DNA of 64,000 nucleotides from Vigna angularis (Eukaryota > Streptophyta > Magnoliopsida > Fabales > Fabaceae). The position numbers and the translations under genes were made by a program. This document shows positions 12,910-25,499 of the stretch, one piece after another. Position 1 is the first letter of the stretch; every line of letters starts with the position of its first letter. Location: the NCBI RefSeq assembly GCF_016808095.1, contig NC_068977.1:28173364-28237363 (forward strand), written 5' to 3'. The notes beneath the pieces are model-generated. The model saw only the letters and a list, made by a program, of their open reading frames with translations. It was not told the origin of the DNA and did no database searches.

Positions 12910-13507
12910 GATTTGAGTATTTATGCAAATGGCCTTTCATATAAAAAGTAAGTGGATTTGAGGTGAAATTTGTAAAAATTTATAAATTATTTGAGTGATC
13001 TAGCCTTTTTTACATGTTACTTAACTTTTTTCTTATCCAATGTGAGACTTAAATTCAAATTTGGATTTCCAACAATCTCCTCTTAAGGTGAGTCTCTTCC
13101 ACATTGATACACTCCTTTCAAGTGAAGGTATTCTCAACCACAAGTATTCATTTTATATCGTCATTCATCTTAACAAGACATGTTTGCCTGAAATCCTTGT
13201 TAGAAAGACTTTCAATACAAGGATCATACTATACTCGTTTGAGTCTGTTACAAAGATATGATCAAGCCTTTAGTATGATAAACATGGCTCCATATGCATG
13301 TCATTCATAGTATCTCTAGCAACCAAAACTTTAGTTCACTACAATTTAGAATTATTCTCTTCTTTGACCATAATAAAGTTATCTAGTGAGTTTCATTTTA
13401 CCATAACCAAAGTGACTATCATAACCATTGTAATCAAATGAAAATATATCATGTTAAAATGAACATCTAAAGTGTGTTTGATTCCTCTGAATAATAATTG
13501 CACTCTT
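12910..13507. other. Intergenic DNA, no gene recognised
   Basis: The block 13020-13260 (CCAATGTGAGACTTAAAT, then CAACAATCTCCTCTTAAG) has the feel of a dispersed plant repeat. Two overlapping frames of 66-68 codons there have no recognisable domain and are not called. Confidence 0.4.
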
Positions 13508-14253
13508 ATGTTGGAGATTAAGGAGTTCTCTAACTAGATAATGAAACTCAAAGATGGAACATTATGTGAAAGAAATAATGGAATACTAGAAATTCAAATC
13601 CCATAAGAGTTTTCTTGTATCGTATCATATTCCCTTTTGTTCGGCCTTTTTTTGTTGTTGCATTTTTATTCAAAACAACGTTCTCATATTGTTCTGCATA
13701 TTTTCCATTTCTAAATGTATCAAACCACTATCATTTAATTTCAAGCATTTTAAAGGCTTCACACATAAATCCAGCCTGTAATGTTTGATATACAAAAGAG
13801 AAAACACCACCACTCTAGAACTATTTGGCTTTTTTATTCTTATGACATATACCAAGTAAATTTCACTTTTTTAAGTAACCCACCCATTAGGCCTTATCCA
13901 TTATAATTAAAATTTTATTAATCTTGACTATTTATTAAGCCAATTTACCATGATGTATTGGTGTGGTGGCTCAGATATTCTTAGTGCATGTTTGTGTGTG
14001 ACTTAGAGTTAGCTCAAAAAATTTCGTTCATAAACTTAGTCCAGAGGAGAGCAAAGCAATAAAAACTAATTTTGAATACGAAGTTTTTTATTCAATAATT
14101 AATTAAAGCTGAACAACAGCAAAATAGAATTAATTTCATTCCAAAAAATGTTGGAGATTAAGGAGTTCTCTGGCTAGATAATGAAACTCGAAGATGGAAA
14201 ATTATGTGAACCAAATAATGGAATAGTAGAAATCAAAATCCCATAAGAGTTTT
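13508..14253 (+). repeat. Pair of 106-bp direct repeats, 640 bp apart
   Basis: Segments 13508-13613 and 14148-14253 are about 90% identical. Both run from ATGTTGGAGATTAAGGAG to CCCATAAGAGTTTT. The TGTTGG start resembles LTR termini, so a miniature LTR element (TRIM) is possible. No primer-binding site follows the first copy and no purine tract precedes the second, so this stays unproven. Confidence 0.75.
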
Positions 14254-14609
14254 TTTTATCTTAGACTTTTTAATTATCCTATAGAAACTATTGTCAGAAG
14301 CACATACTCAAATATGGTGAAACCTACTCTGATTAAACTCTTTGTAGTTTAGAGCAATTGAGGCCAACAAATAAAAAATAGTCAATGAGATTAATAATTA
14401 TGTTTTGTCATTAATACCAGGTATACCCTTTCGACCTTAGCAACCAATTATGTGTTATAGAACTCTAAACATGTCAATACCACAATGTCTTATGCATAAT
14501 ATATGAAAAATAACAATATCACAAATAGAATATCTTAATGGTACTGACAATACTGAAGAACTGAAATAGAGCTCAATGCATCTAGATTTCCAAACCATAA
14601 CATTTTACA

Positions 14610-14720
14610 ACTCTTAATCAGATATTAAAATCCGAAGATAAATCAATCGGATATATCAAAATCCGATTTTTCCTTTTGGATATTAAAATCCGATGTTTAG
14701 TTTTTCGGATATCAATATCC
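14610..14720. repeat. Cluster of (T)CGGATAT/ATATCCGA short palindromes
   Basis: Within about 110 bp there are repeated inverted words. ATCGGAT and ATCCGAT are separated by eight bases at 14646-14667. A GGATATTAAAATCCGAT unit lies near 14679. GGATAT-CA-ATATCC is perfect at 14707-14720. The copia element inserted six bases further on, and another ATATCCGA word lies on the far side near 19430, so the cluster was probably split by the insertion. Confidence 0.7.
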
Positions 14721-14726
14721 TATGTA

Positions 14727-14946
14727 ATAGCAGAAGAATGATGCAGAGAAACTGGGAGCAGAGATGAGATAAGCAGAGAGATGTAACAAAGATTGTGAAA
14801 AGAAAATGTAACTGAAAACTGTATTAACAGAGAGTTACAGAGTGTTTATATATATATATATATATATATATGTGACAGTACAACAATAACAGAAAAACGG
14901 TATTTAACTAACAAAACTGACAAACATTAAAGACTTGAATTACACA
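14727..14946 (-). repeat. 3' LTR of the copia element
   Basis: It matches the 5' LTR with about four substitutions and small indels. A (TA)n tract at 14847-14871 is 25 bp here. On the coding strand it begins TGTGTAATTCAAG and ends near CTTCTGCTAT. Confidence 0.92.
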
Positions 14947-14960
14947 ACTAATACTCCTCC

Positions 14961-17900
14961 TTAATTCAAGCCCTTTAGTGTCACAACTCCAACCTCCTTT
15001 CTGAGATACTCAAACCTGGCAGTATCTAGAGCTTTTGTAAACAAATCTGCCAGCTGAATATCAGTTTTGTAATGCACTAGTTCGATCTTGCCTTTGTTAA
15101 CCATATCACGTAAGAAATGGTATTTAACTTCAATATGTTTACTTCTTCCATGACTAACCGGATTCTTTGCCAAACTGATAGCTGAAGTGTTGTCCATCTT
15201 CAATTCTACAGATCTTCCTTTCTGGATTTGCAATTCCATCAGCAATTCATTCAACCACACCCCTTGACAAGCAGCAGCATAACCGGCTATGTATTCTGCT
15301 TCACAACTGGATAGGGCGATGACAGTTTGCTTCTTAGAACTCCATGATATGGGTGCCTTGTTCACAAAAAATATATTCCCAGATGTACTTTTTCTTTCAA
15401 CCTGATCTCCACCAAAATCAGAATCAGTGTATCCAACTAAGCTCAATTCTTCCTGCTTCATACCATAAGGAAATAGTATGCCATAATCTGAGGTCTTTTT
15501 GATATATCTGAGTATTCGCTTGGCTGCTGTCATGTGACTTTTCTTTGGTTTGCACATGAACCTACTAATCAAACCAACTCCAAACATTAAATCTGGCCTA
15601 CTGTTGCATAAAAATCGAAGAGATCCAACAAGTTGTCTATAATCAGTTTCACTCACACCTTCTTCATTGTCATCTATGTTCAGTCTCACATTTACCTCGA
15701 GTGGACTCCTGGCTTCATTACAGCAGTTCATGTTGAATTTCTCCAACAAGTCATTGACATATTTCTTTTGATGCATTATTAATCCAGTGGATGTATACAA
15801 AAACTCCATCCCTAAAAAGTAGCCAAGCCTTCCGAAATCTATCATCTCAAACTCAGCTTTCATCATCTGCTTGAACTCATCAATTTCCTTCAAACTTGAC
15901 CCAGTCACCAACAGATTATCTACATAGAGACAAACTATCATTTTTCCTCCACTGTCACTGTTTTTCACATACAAACTATGTTCAACAGCACACTTAGTGA
16001 ACCCTTGACTGACAAAGAATGCATCAATTTGTTTGTTCCATGCTCTGGGAGCTTGCCTCAACCCATATAGAGCCTTATGCAGTTTATACACTAAATGCTT
16101 CTTGTCTTCTTTGCTGAATCCTGGAGGTTGCTGAACATATACCTCCTCTTCCAGAAAACCATGTAAAAAAGCAGATTTGACATCAAGTGAGAATAATGTC
16201 CATTTTCTAGCACAAGCAATACTAATAACCAATCGAATTGTTTCTAACCTTGCCACAGGTGCATATACTTCTGTAAAATCTACTCCTCGTCTCTGTAGGA
16301 ATCCTCTAGCCACGAGTCTGGCTTTATGCTTTGAAACTGTGCCATCTAGATTTAATTTTTTCTTGAAGACCCATTTCACTCCAATGCACTGTTTTCCGAG
16401 TGGAAACTTGACTAACTTCCATGTATTATTCTTCTCAATTGATTTAATTTCTTCAATCATGGCTTCCCTCCAAATAGGTTGCGCAAGAGCCTCATCTACA
16501 TCCAGTGGTTCACTTCCAGCCATCAACGCCAAGTGAATGATATCACCCTCTTCATCTACTCCTGCATCTGAGTACATTTCGTAGTCAAAAAATCTGGAAG
16601 GTCTTGCCGTTTGCCTTCTTGGTCTTCCTGAGACTTCTGCAGAATCTTCATCTTCAATTCTGCCTTCAGAAATCCCTGTTGTATCAGTATCTATTTTATC
16701 CTGCTTTGGTAAATGCATCAGAGTTGTTATTTTCTTTAGGCTCGAATGATTGGAGTTCCAGTCCCAGCTTTCATCTTCAAGAAAGATCACATCTATGCTA
16801 ATTGACATCTTTCTCTTTACAGGATCAAAGAACTTGTATGCACCGGTTGAATGATACCCAACAAACACCATAGCCTCTCCTTTGTCTCCAAGCTTTGATC
16901 TCTTCTGATCTGCAATGTGACAAAATGCCAAAGATCCAAAAATTTTGAAGTGTTTTACAGAGGGTTTCATACCTGTCCAAATTGCATGTGGAACCTTGCC
17001 TGGCAACCTTTTCGTTGGACACCTGTTGAGCACATAGACAGCCGTTGACACAGCTTCTCCCCACAATTCGCGTGGTACAGCCTTCTCTCTCAACATACAC
17101 CTGGCCATATTCATTATGGTCCTGTTTCTTCTCTCTGCCAAACCATTGTGTTGAGGCGTATAAGGTGCGGTTACCTCGTGTTCTATTCCGTAACTCTGAC
17201 AAAAATTCTCAAACTCAGATGAAGTGTATTCACCCCCACCGTCTGTTCTCAGAATTTTAATCTATCTTCCTGTCTCTCTTTCTACGCTGACCTTGAATCT
17301 TCTAAACATCTCAAGAGCTTCACTTTTCAATTTGATGAGATAAACCCATATCATTTTACTATATTCATCAATGAAAGTGATAAAATATCTATTTCCAGCC
17401 AGCGTTGGCACTTCTAAAGGTCCACATATATCTGAGTGTAAAACTTCAAGTCGTTCTTTGGATCTCATTTCCACTTATGCTTTAAACGGTCTTCTCGTTT
17501 GCTTCCCAACAATGCATGATTCACACGATTTCTTTGGTAGAATAATACCTGGCAGTCCAGCAACCATATTTTTCTTACTTAGCTTCTGTAAGTCTTGAAA
17601 GTTGAGATGCCCGAACCTCAAATGCCATTTTCAGTTCTCATCTTCCTTTACCATAGACAAACACTATAAGTTTTCAACCATATCCATACAGACTTGAAAC
17701 GTGCGGTTCTTCGAGATTTTACTTCTCAAAATCAACTTTTTGTTTTTATCAAACACTTCCACTTGATTGTTGTTTCCCATTATCACTGTAAAGCCCTTTT
17801 CTATCAATTGACCTAAACTCAGTAAGTTGCACTTCATTTCTGGCACAAACAGAACATTCTCTATAGTTCCGTGCAATCCATCTTTTTTCTTTATAGTAAC

Positions 17901-19016
17901 ATTTCCAATTCCTTCTACTCTTAACGTGCTGTCATCTGCAAATCTTACCTTGCTTTTCTTAGATTCATCCAGATTAATCAACCACTCTCTGTTACACGTC
18001 ATGTGATTTGAACATCCTGAATCTAGATACCAAGATTTATTCAACGATGGTGAATCTTCTGGAAACGTTGTAACCATCAGAATTAACGGTTCTGAGTCAG
18101 ATTCTTCCTTGACAAGACGAACCTCTTTATTATACTCTTTCTTGTGCTGTTTATCCTTATTCGAGTAACACTCAGAAGCAAAATGTCCCATTTTATGATA
18201 GGAGAAACATTCTATATTTCTCTTGTCTTTCTTCTTATAGTTCTTCTTTGAACCACTTTTTCTCTCAGATGACTCACTTTTCTCTTCATGATCATCTGAA
18301 TTATCATTATTCTTCCATTTCTTTTCTGTATCAGACTTGCCTTTCCAATTCTTATACTTCTTCTTTCCTTCTCCTCTGATGTGTTGGACCTTCAACGCTT
18401 GCTCATCAGCTTTGATAGGATCTTTGTCCAAAAGTCTCATCTCATGAGCCTCTAAAGAACTCTGAAGTTCTTCGATCTTTAATTCTGCAAGATCTTTGGA
18501 TTCTTCGATTGCAACAACAATGAAATCAAACCGTCTAGGTAATGATCTCATTATTTTCTCCATTATCATTAAATCACTGAGCTTTTCACCACAACTTTTC
18601 ATTTGATTGGTAAGACACAAAATTCTATTGAAATACTCACTGACCTTGTCATTGTCCTCCATTTGTAGCAATTCATATTGTCTTCTCAGTGTTTGCAATC
18701 TTACTTTCTTAATCTTCTCCCCTCCAGCATGACAACGGACCAAGATATTCCACGCTTCCCTTGCTATATTCGCATTTTGAATTTTTTCAAAATGTGTGTC
18801 GTCCACACATTGGTGAATTATCAGTAAAGCTTTATCATCTTTCTTTCGATGCATCTCCTTCTGATCCTCTGAACCGTGGAAATCAGCTGCTGAATCCTGT
18901 CCTTCAACCACACTGATGACGTCTTGAACTCGAAACAAAACCCGCATTTGTGTACTCCATCTGCTCCAATTTTTATCTGTGAGAATGAGAAGATTTGTCA
19001 TAGAAAAATCAGCCAT
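14961..19016 (-). pseudogene. Copia gag-pol polyprotein with four nonsense codons
   Basis: One continuous minus-strand frame runs from ATG 19016 to the natural stop at 14961, broken by in-frame TAG at 17664-17666, TGA at 17631-17633, TAA at 17475-17477 and TAG at 17262-17264. In order there is gag with a zinc knuckle reading CFSYHKMGHFASEC. Its second Cys is Tyr, codon TAT at 18198-18200. Protease follows (WYLDSGCSNHM), then the integrase zinc region (WHLRFGHLN, CESCIVGK), integrase core ([29 protein letters not shown]), and RT, whose YVDD box reads YVDN with Asn codon AAT at 15915-15917. Last comes RNase H ([15 protein letters not shown]). The catalytic Asp change and the knuckle change would disable RT and RNA binding even without the stops. 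Every lesion fits a G-to-A or C-to-T transition. Confidence 0.92.
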
Positions 19017-19127
19017 GATCCTTCTTCTTTCTTGCCCAAATAACTTCTTTCTTTGATCTTTCAAACCCACGTGGTACAACCGCACTGTACCCGGATTAAC
19101 CCACAATTCACCTTAGGCCCTTCCTCG

Positions 19128-19146
19128 ACCAAGGCTCTGGATACCA
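19128..19146 (-). other. Primer-binding site of the copia element
   Basis: The minus strand reads TGGTATCCAGAGCCTTGG a few bases after the 5' LTR. This matches the initiator-tRNA-Met primer site TGGTATCAGAGC of plant copia elements with one extra C. Confidence 0.8.
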
Positions 19147-19149
19147 CTA

Positions 19150-19265
19150 ATAGCAGAAGAATGATGCAGAGAAACTGTGAGCAGAGATGAGATAAACAGA
19201 GAGATGTAACAAAGATTGTGAAAAAAAATGTAATTGAAAACTGTATTAACAGAGAGTTACAGAGT

Positions 19266-19320
<55 letters not shown>

Positions 19321-19392
19321 ACAGTACAACAATAACAGAAAAACGATATTTAACTAACAAAACTGACAAACATTAAAGACTTGAATTACACA
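19150..19392 (-). repeat. 5' LTR of the copia element
   Basis: This LTR is 243 bp against 220 bp for its partner. Nearly all the difference is the (TA)n tract at 19269-19315, 47 bp here against 25 bp in the other LTR. Confidence 0.92.
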
Positions 19393-19397
19393 ACGTA

Positions 19398-20278
19398 TAA
19401 TTTTTTCCAATTCGAATCTCTAATATCCGATACTGATTTGCTATGCATATTTAATATAGATTCAGTTGAAATCATTTTCTGCACTTTAATTTTATATACA
19501 GAAACATTTATTATAATAATAAAAATAGAATTAATGAGAAGATTTTTTTAAATGCATTATGGATCACTAAATCTGTAATTCAATATTTATTAAATTTTAA
19601 TGATTTATTAAGTCCTTGAATTTATAATTTTTTTTAATTAAGTCTTTGAATTTATAATTGTTTTAATTGAATTGATATTATTAGTTTTTGAATCTTTTTA
19701 TACAAAAATGATTGACATGGTTTTCCAAATTTTTAATTCAATATTTATTAAATTTTAAAGGCAATCAATTATAAAGGCTGGCTTTTGAAATTTTTAATTT
19801 AATATTTAAGAAATTTTATGATTTATTAAGCCTTTCAAATTATAAATTTTTGTAATTGATTTTTTAAATGATTTATTAAGTTTTATGTTTTTACATTCAT
19901 AATTCATTAATATATTATTACAAATAAAAAACTCTAAATTCTATAAAATTAAAAAATTTAAAATAAATATTAAATATTTAAAAACTAAATTATTTATTTC
20001 AAAATAAATATAATTAATTCAAATATTTATATAAATAATTAATTAACTAAAATAAAAAAATTAATTAAAATAAAAATAAAAAATTATAAAATAATAAAAC
20101 ATAAAATAATTCAAAACAGTAATATTTATCAAAATATAAATAATAATTAATTAAACCAAATAACAAAGTATATTTCTTTGTTATTGTCATTGTGAAATGA
20201 GGTTTTGTTTGAATTGTTAATGAATAAAATGGCCACTTTGATTAGTATTGATGTATTTGATGGAGGAATGCAACAATG
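19398..20278. other. Very AT-rich intergenic DNA
   Basis: No gene is supported. It contains loosely repeated phrases such as GATTTATTAAG and AATATTTATTAAATTTTAA between 19560 and 19880. Confidence 0.5.
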
Positions 20279-21823
20279 CTTGTACTGGAGGAGTCAGTTG
20301 TGGTAACCTAGGTGACCATAGTCAAAATTTTTAATTTTTTGGCATAAATCCACAAGTTTTCACTTGATTTTAGTGTTTAACTGTGAGTAGAGGCTGAAAA
20401 CTCATGTTTGGGCACCCCATGATTAAGGAAAGAGACAATGTTTGTGAGATGAACAACTTAGATGAAGTCTTGAGACTTCTGCACTAAAAAATACACTTGT
20501 AATCGTTTACAGATGCTTGGTAAATGATTACACAAACAAAATCCAATATTTGTACAGAAACTTGTACTGGAGGAGTTAGTTGTGGTAACCTAGGTGACCA
20601 TAATAAAAAATTTTAATTTTTTGGCATAAATCCACTGGTTTTCACTTGATTTTAGTGTTTAAGTGTGAGTAGAGGCTGGAAAGTCATGTTTGGGCACCCA
20701 TCATTGAGGAAATGAACAATGTTTGTGAGATGAACAACTTAGATGAAGTCTTGAAACTTCTGCACCAAAAAATACACTTGTAATCGTTTACAGATTCTTG
20801 GTAAACGATTACACGAACAAAATCCAAGATTTGTACAAAAACGTGTACTGGAGGAGTCAATTGTGGTAACCTAGGTGACCATAGTAAAAATTCTTAATTT
20901 TTTGGCATAAATCAACTGGTTTTCACTTGATTTTAGTGTTTAAGTCTGAGTATAGGCTGGAAAGTCATGTTTGGGTACCCCATGATTGAGGAAATGAACA
21001 ATGTTTGTGAGATGAACAACTTAGATGAAGTCTTGAAACTTCTGCACCAAAAAAATACACTTGTAATCGTTTACAGATACTTGGTAAATGATTACACGAA
21101 CAAAATACAAGATTTGTACAAAAACATGTACTGGAGGAGTCAATTGTGGTAACCTAGGTGACCATAGTCAAAATTTTTTATTTTTTGGCATAAATCAACT
21201 GATTTTCACTTAATTTTAGTGTTTAAGTCTGAGTTTAGACTGAAAAGTCATGTTTGGGCACCCCATGATTGAGGAAATGAACAATGTTTATGAGATGAAC
21301 AACTTAGATGAAGTCTTGAAAGTTCTGCACCAAAAAATACACTTGTAATCGTTTATAGATGCTCGATAAACGATTACACGAACAAAATCCAAGATTTGTA
21401 CAGAAACGTGAGGAGCAGTTGTGGTAACCTAGGTGACCATAGTCAAAATTTTTAATTTTTTGGCATAAATCAACTGGTTTTCACTTAGTTTTAGTGTTTA
21501 AGTCTGAGTTTAGGCTGGAAAGTCATGTTTGGGCACCCCATGATTGAGGAAATGAACAATGTTTATGAGATGAACAACTTAGATGAAGTCTTGAAACTTC
21601 TGTACCAAAAAATACACTTGTAATCGTGTACAGATGCTTGGTAAACGATTACACGAACAAAATCCAAGATTTGTACAGAAACTTGTACTGGAGGAGTCAA
21701 TTGTGGTAACCTAGGTGACCATAGTCAAAATTTTTAATTTTTTGGCATAAATCCACTAGTTTTCACTTGATTTTAGTGTTTAAGTGTGAGTAGAGGCTGA
21801 AAAGTAATGTTTGGGCACTCCAG
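20279..21823 (+). repeat. 281-bp satellite-like tandem repeat, about 5.5 copies
   Basis: Units begin at about 20279, 20561, 20842, 21125, 21406 (its first bases deleted) and 21683, a spacing of 277-283 bp. The last copy ends after the TTTGGGCAC block. Every complete unit has GGTAACCTAGGTGACCATAG, TTTTTTGGCATAAATC, TTTTAGTGTTTAA, TGGAAAGTCATGTTTGGG-type and GATGAACAACTTAGATGAAG blocks. Each also has a stem-loop: GTAATCGTTTAC, nine bases, GTAAACGATTAC, a perfect 12-bp stem in several units. A 61-codon frame across one unit is not conserved and is not a gene. Confidence 0.93.
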
Positions 21824-22218
21824 TATTCACAAAAGTAGTGATGTTTTATAGTCGATTTTTTTGTTCAAAAGTCTATTACAGAAGTTGGTTTATTCAAGTA
21901 CGTATTTATCAACAATAATCCGCAAAAGGTTGATGTATACATTCATGATGAGAACTTAAAATTTCCATAAAGCACTTGAGTATTAAAAACATTACAATAG
22001 TAAAGTACAACATAGTAATCCATGTCTCGCTAGTGTGTGCGGAAAACAAACTTCCACCTTGCTGGTGTGTACGAAATACCAAAACGTCGCCACCGACGAA
22101 ACTTTAAATAGGGGAAATGATAGAACTCAGACAATGCGAAAACACAATACAGATGTTTTTGAATAATCTTTGAAAGTCGAAAAAGACTAGCGAAGATTCT
22201 CAAGAGAGCGGAGAGCGA
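21824..22218. other. Intergenic DNA, no gene recognised
   Basis: The stretch is less AT-rich around 22020-22110 and contains a near-duplicate TGCTGGTGTGTACG / CGCTAGTGTGTGCG pair. No protein domain is seen. Confidence 0.4.
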
Positions 22219-22423
22219 AGAGCGACTTCGCAAAAGTGCTTAACTTTGAAAGAAGAAGACTCAAACAGGAGATTTGAAAGAGTGGCAGAGAAAGAAGACC
22301 GACTTCGCAAAAGTGCAAAACTTTGAAAGAGGAAGACTCACACTGGAGAATCGAAAGAGTGACAAAGAACGGAGACCGAGTTCGCAAATGTGTTAAACTT
22401 TGAAATAATAAGACTCAATCTAC
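22219..22423 (+). repeat. 78-bp tandem repeat, about 2.6 copies
   Basis: Three units each begin near (A/C)CGACTTCGCAAAAGTG (about 22221, 22298 and 22375). They continue with AACTTTGAAAGA-GAAGACTCA, then GAAAGAGTG-CA-AGAA. The minus-strand frames of 66-67 codons across it follow the repeat and are not called as genes. Confidence 0.82.
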
Positions 22424-25400
22424 CAAAAAGGATTTCTGAATATTGTTTCTTTCCAAAAACGCCCTTCTAGAGAAACCGATTCCATTTAAAAATTAAACCA
22501 ATCATTTTGTGACATGTAATATTGTCAAATTGTTGTCAAAAATTGATTGTCAACGTATCATTTTCCATAGTTAATAGGATGGTATTTATGAGATCATATA
22601 TAAACTTTTAAGTCTCTAGAAATAAAGGTGAAGCTACTCTATTATAATTCCCCTGTCAGCTAATTAATTTCTTCTTTTATTCACTAGAACATAGTTTTGT
22701 ATCATATTCTTTTTAATGTATATTTTTAGTTGTTAATATTCAGTAAAAGTTATAAAACTACGAGAGATTCATAAAACGAAAAATGAAATGCACAAAAATT
22801 TTGTCACTTATAATAAATTTTAATTAATAAAAAAATCATATTGAATATGTGGAAAAGTTGGTTTAGCTTAAAACAAGTATGTTTAAAATAAATAACTTTA
22901 AAATAACTATTTATTTAAGAAATAGATACAATTTTTTTACTTAAATAAGTAGAAAATTAATCATTTTTAAAACAGGCAGACTAGATAAACACCAAAAAAT
23001 AGGAAAACAAAAGTACTTTTTTAAAAAGTAAACATAAACCAACTCACCCGTTACTGAAAAAACTCAATGCTATTATTAGTTATGTTGGATCATTTGCTTT
23101 AGTTGGGGTAGTTGGTTTATCTGGGCCATCTATGGTTTTAGGATAATTTCGTTTTGTACCCCGTACCTTTTCTTCTGCACTCCTATACATTAATAAAATC
23201 CCCACTTTTGCCTTTCGGTTTAAAGTTGCCTGCATATTGTATAATCTCAAAACCTCCTTAATTATACAATTTACAACTAAAAAAGGTATATCAGATTAAT
23301 CAATTCAGAACAGTAATTTAAAAATAAATTTTAACTTTTGAAGTATGTACTAACTAAATTAACATTATATTTTAAGTTATTTTTTATGAAAAAATAACTT
23401 TTAAATTTTACAAACTAAAAACTATTTACAAAAACCTTTTTAAAAATATTTGTGACTTTTGACACTCCCATAACGACGAGTTCATAGTAATGCTTATTAA
23501 AAATACACAATATACAAGTTTATTCGGTATAATTTTATTTCGAAAAAAATGAAATTAATTACATAAATAGAATAATTTTGTAACTTTTCTAAAACAAGAG
23601 TAATTTTTATATCTAATTATTTCAATAAATTTCTATTTTGTTGTTGTTTAAAAAAGTGTTTTTCAATAAATTAAAATTGACATAATTAGTTAGAATTATT
23701 TTTAGAAAAGCTAATGGTAGTGTTTTCACAAACATGTATATGTGTTTCAAAACTAATTATAGATAAATTTATATTAGTACTAGTACCGAGTTTTGTGTAG
23801 ACACATGAGAAAAAACAATAACAAAAATTTATTTATAGATTTAGGTTTTTTTTTAGTGTACAATAAATTAATTTTCTAAACTTTTGGCCTAATATCTCAT
23901 GAAAAAAATACAATTAGCACATCTCTATTTTATTTTATCACAATAAGTAATATGTTCCTTTAGATGATATATACTATTAGTACATAATAACTAAATGTAT
24001 ATTAATGTTTAGCACTTTAAATTATATGATACAAGTTTCAACTTACACGTAAATAGTAGAATTAGGGCAGATAAACAAAAGGAACCTAAACAAAAATGTT
24101 AATTTATTAAGTACTTAATTTTTAAAAATATATATATTGGACACTTAACACTTATGACTTAAAAGATTAGAATTTTATTTTCATATGTTTGAATTTTTAA
24201 TAAGGTTATAGGTAAATAAAAGAAAAAAAACAACGTAGTATCACACTATATATCCAAATATTATCTCCTGTTAAATCAATGAGGTTTTACAGAATTAAAA
24301 AGGAATCACTTTGTTATTCATTTTACTCCACGGAATAATTAAACACTACTACTATTTTTCTACCTTTTTTTTCTCATCTTAATTTTTTATGTTCATTTTG
24401 TCTACTTCTCAATTCAAAATCATACATAATGTGTTCATATTTAGCTATTAATAAAAAAACGGTGGAGTAATTTACTTAGTATTACAAGTGATTTCATGAA
24501 CAAGTGGTAGAGTTGAAATATTTAAGGCAATATTTGTATACATGTCCTCTAAGGTGATACATGTAATTTGATATATAAAAGTATCATTATATTTTAAATA
24601 AATATAATTAGACAATAATTGGAGGTTGGTTTTATTAGACTTGATAATGTGAGAGGTAGGGTCAAAACGTGTTTTGTTTTCTAATTTGATGGTTGATTTT
24701 CCAAATTTTTAGAGTGTAAATAAATGTAGATACTGTGGCTTGCAATCATGGAAACTAGAAAGAAAATGACAAGACAATATCTCTTTAATGCTATCAGTCG
24801 AATTGTTTGCTTGTTCGTGGGCGTTATTTACAAGTATATCCTCATGCTACCTATAATTATTGTTAAAAATTGTAAGTTTCATTTATTTCAAAAAAATTAA
24901 ATTTTCAGAGTTTTTTTCAAAAATTCTATTTCAAAATCAACAGAAAATGATCGTGAAAAAAATATGAGATTTAAGAATAAACAACTTTCTTACAAATCTT
25001 ATTACGGTGATAGTGTAGGGTAGGTTTGTGAAATTGGATACGAGATATAAAGGGATGTAACCCTAATAAAAGATTGGGTGTTTCATCCATTCATCTTATT
25101 TCCATATTTAAAGGTTTACGGATAATCCTAGTATTCTTTGTTTTTTTTTTTTTTTATAATAGAACTACATTGTTTTCCATTTTGTTTGTTCTCTTTATCT
25201 TTCCAATTAATTTGTCTTGTATAGCATATAACGTACAATTATAAAGTGTTAAAGTGAGTAACTGGATCAATATGTTAAAACAAATAATTCATATTATTTC
25301 CATCACTAAATTTTTTTTATAATTCAAATTTTTTAATATAATTAATGTCAATCCATTTTCATATTTTATTATATAAGTTGGATTATATATGTTCAAATAC

Positions 25401-25499
25401 TTCTTAGACAATGACAATATATGATTTTATTATAATCAAGTACATGTTAAACTATTGAGTCAACATGTACTTGACTTGCACTTACTCGACTAAGGTAAA
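22424..25499. other. AT-rich intergenic DNA
   Basis: About 3 kb without a supportable gene. A poly-T run at about 25138-25156 and scattered short repeats are the only marks. Confidence 0.5.

Larger units (their letters stand above)
14727..19392 (-). mobile_element. Complete Ty1/copia LTR retrotransposon, inactivated
   Basis: The 4666-bp element is read on the minus strand: 5' LTR 19392-19150, PBS 19146-19128, gag-pol 19016-14961, purine-rich AAGGAGGAGTATTAG before the 3' LTR, and 3' LTR 14946-14727. Flanking pentamers ATGTA (14722-14726) and ACGTA (19393-19397) differ by one transition and are the likely target duplication. Domain order gag, protease, integrase, RT, RNase H defines Ty1/copia. 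LTR ends are uncertain by about two bases because flanking TA and AC happen to extend the match. Confidence 0.93.

Noticed and set aside
20279..21823. Regularly spaced repeats that could suggest a CRISPR-like array
   Set aside because: The period is 281 bp with whole units alike rather than short repeats with unique spacers, in a plant genome; it is a tandem satellite.
22030..22387. Two minus-strand frames of 66-67 codons
   Set aside because: They follow the 78-bp tandem repeat and have no domain.
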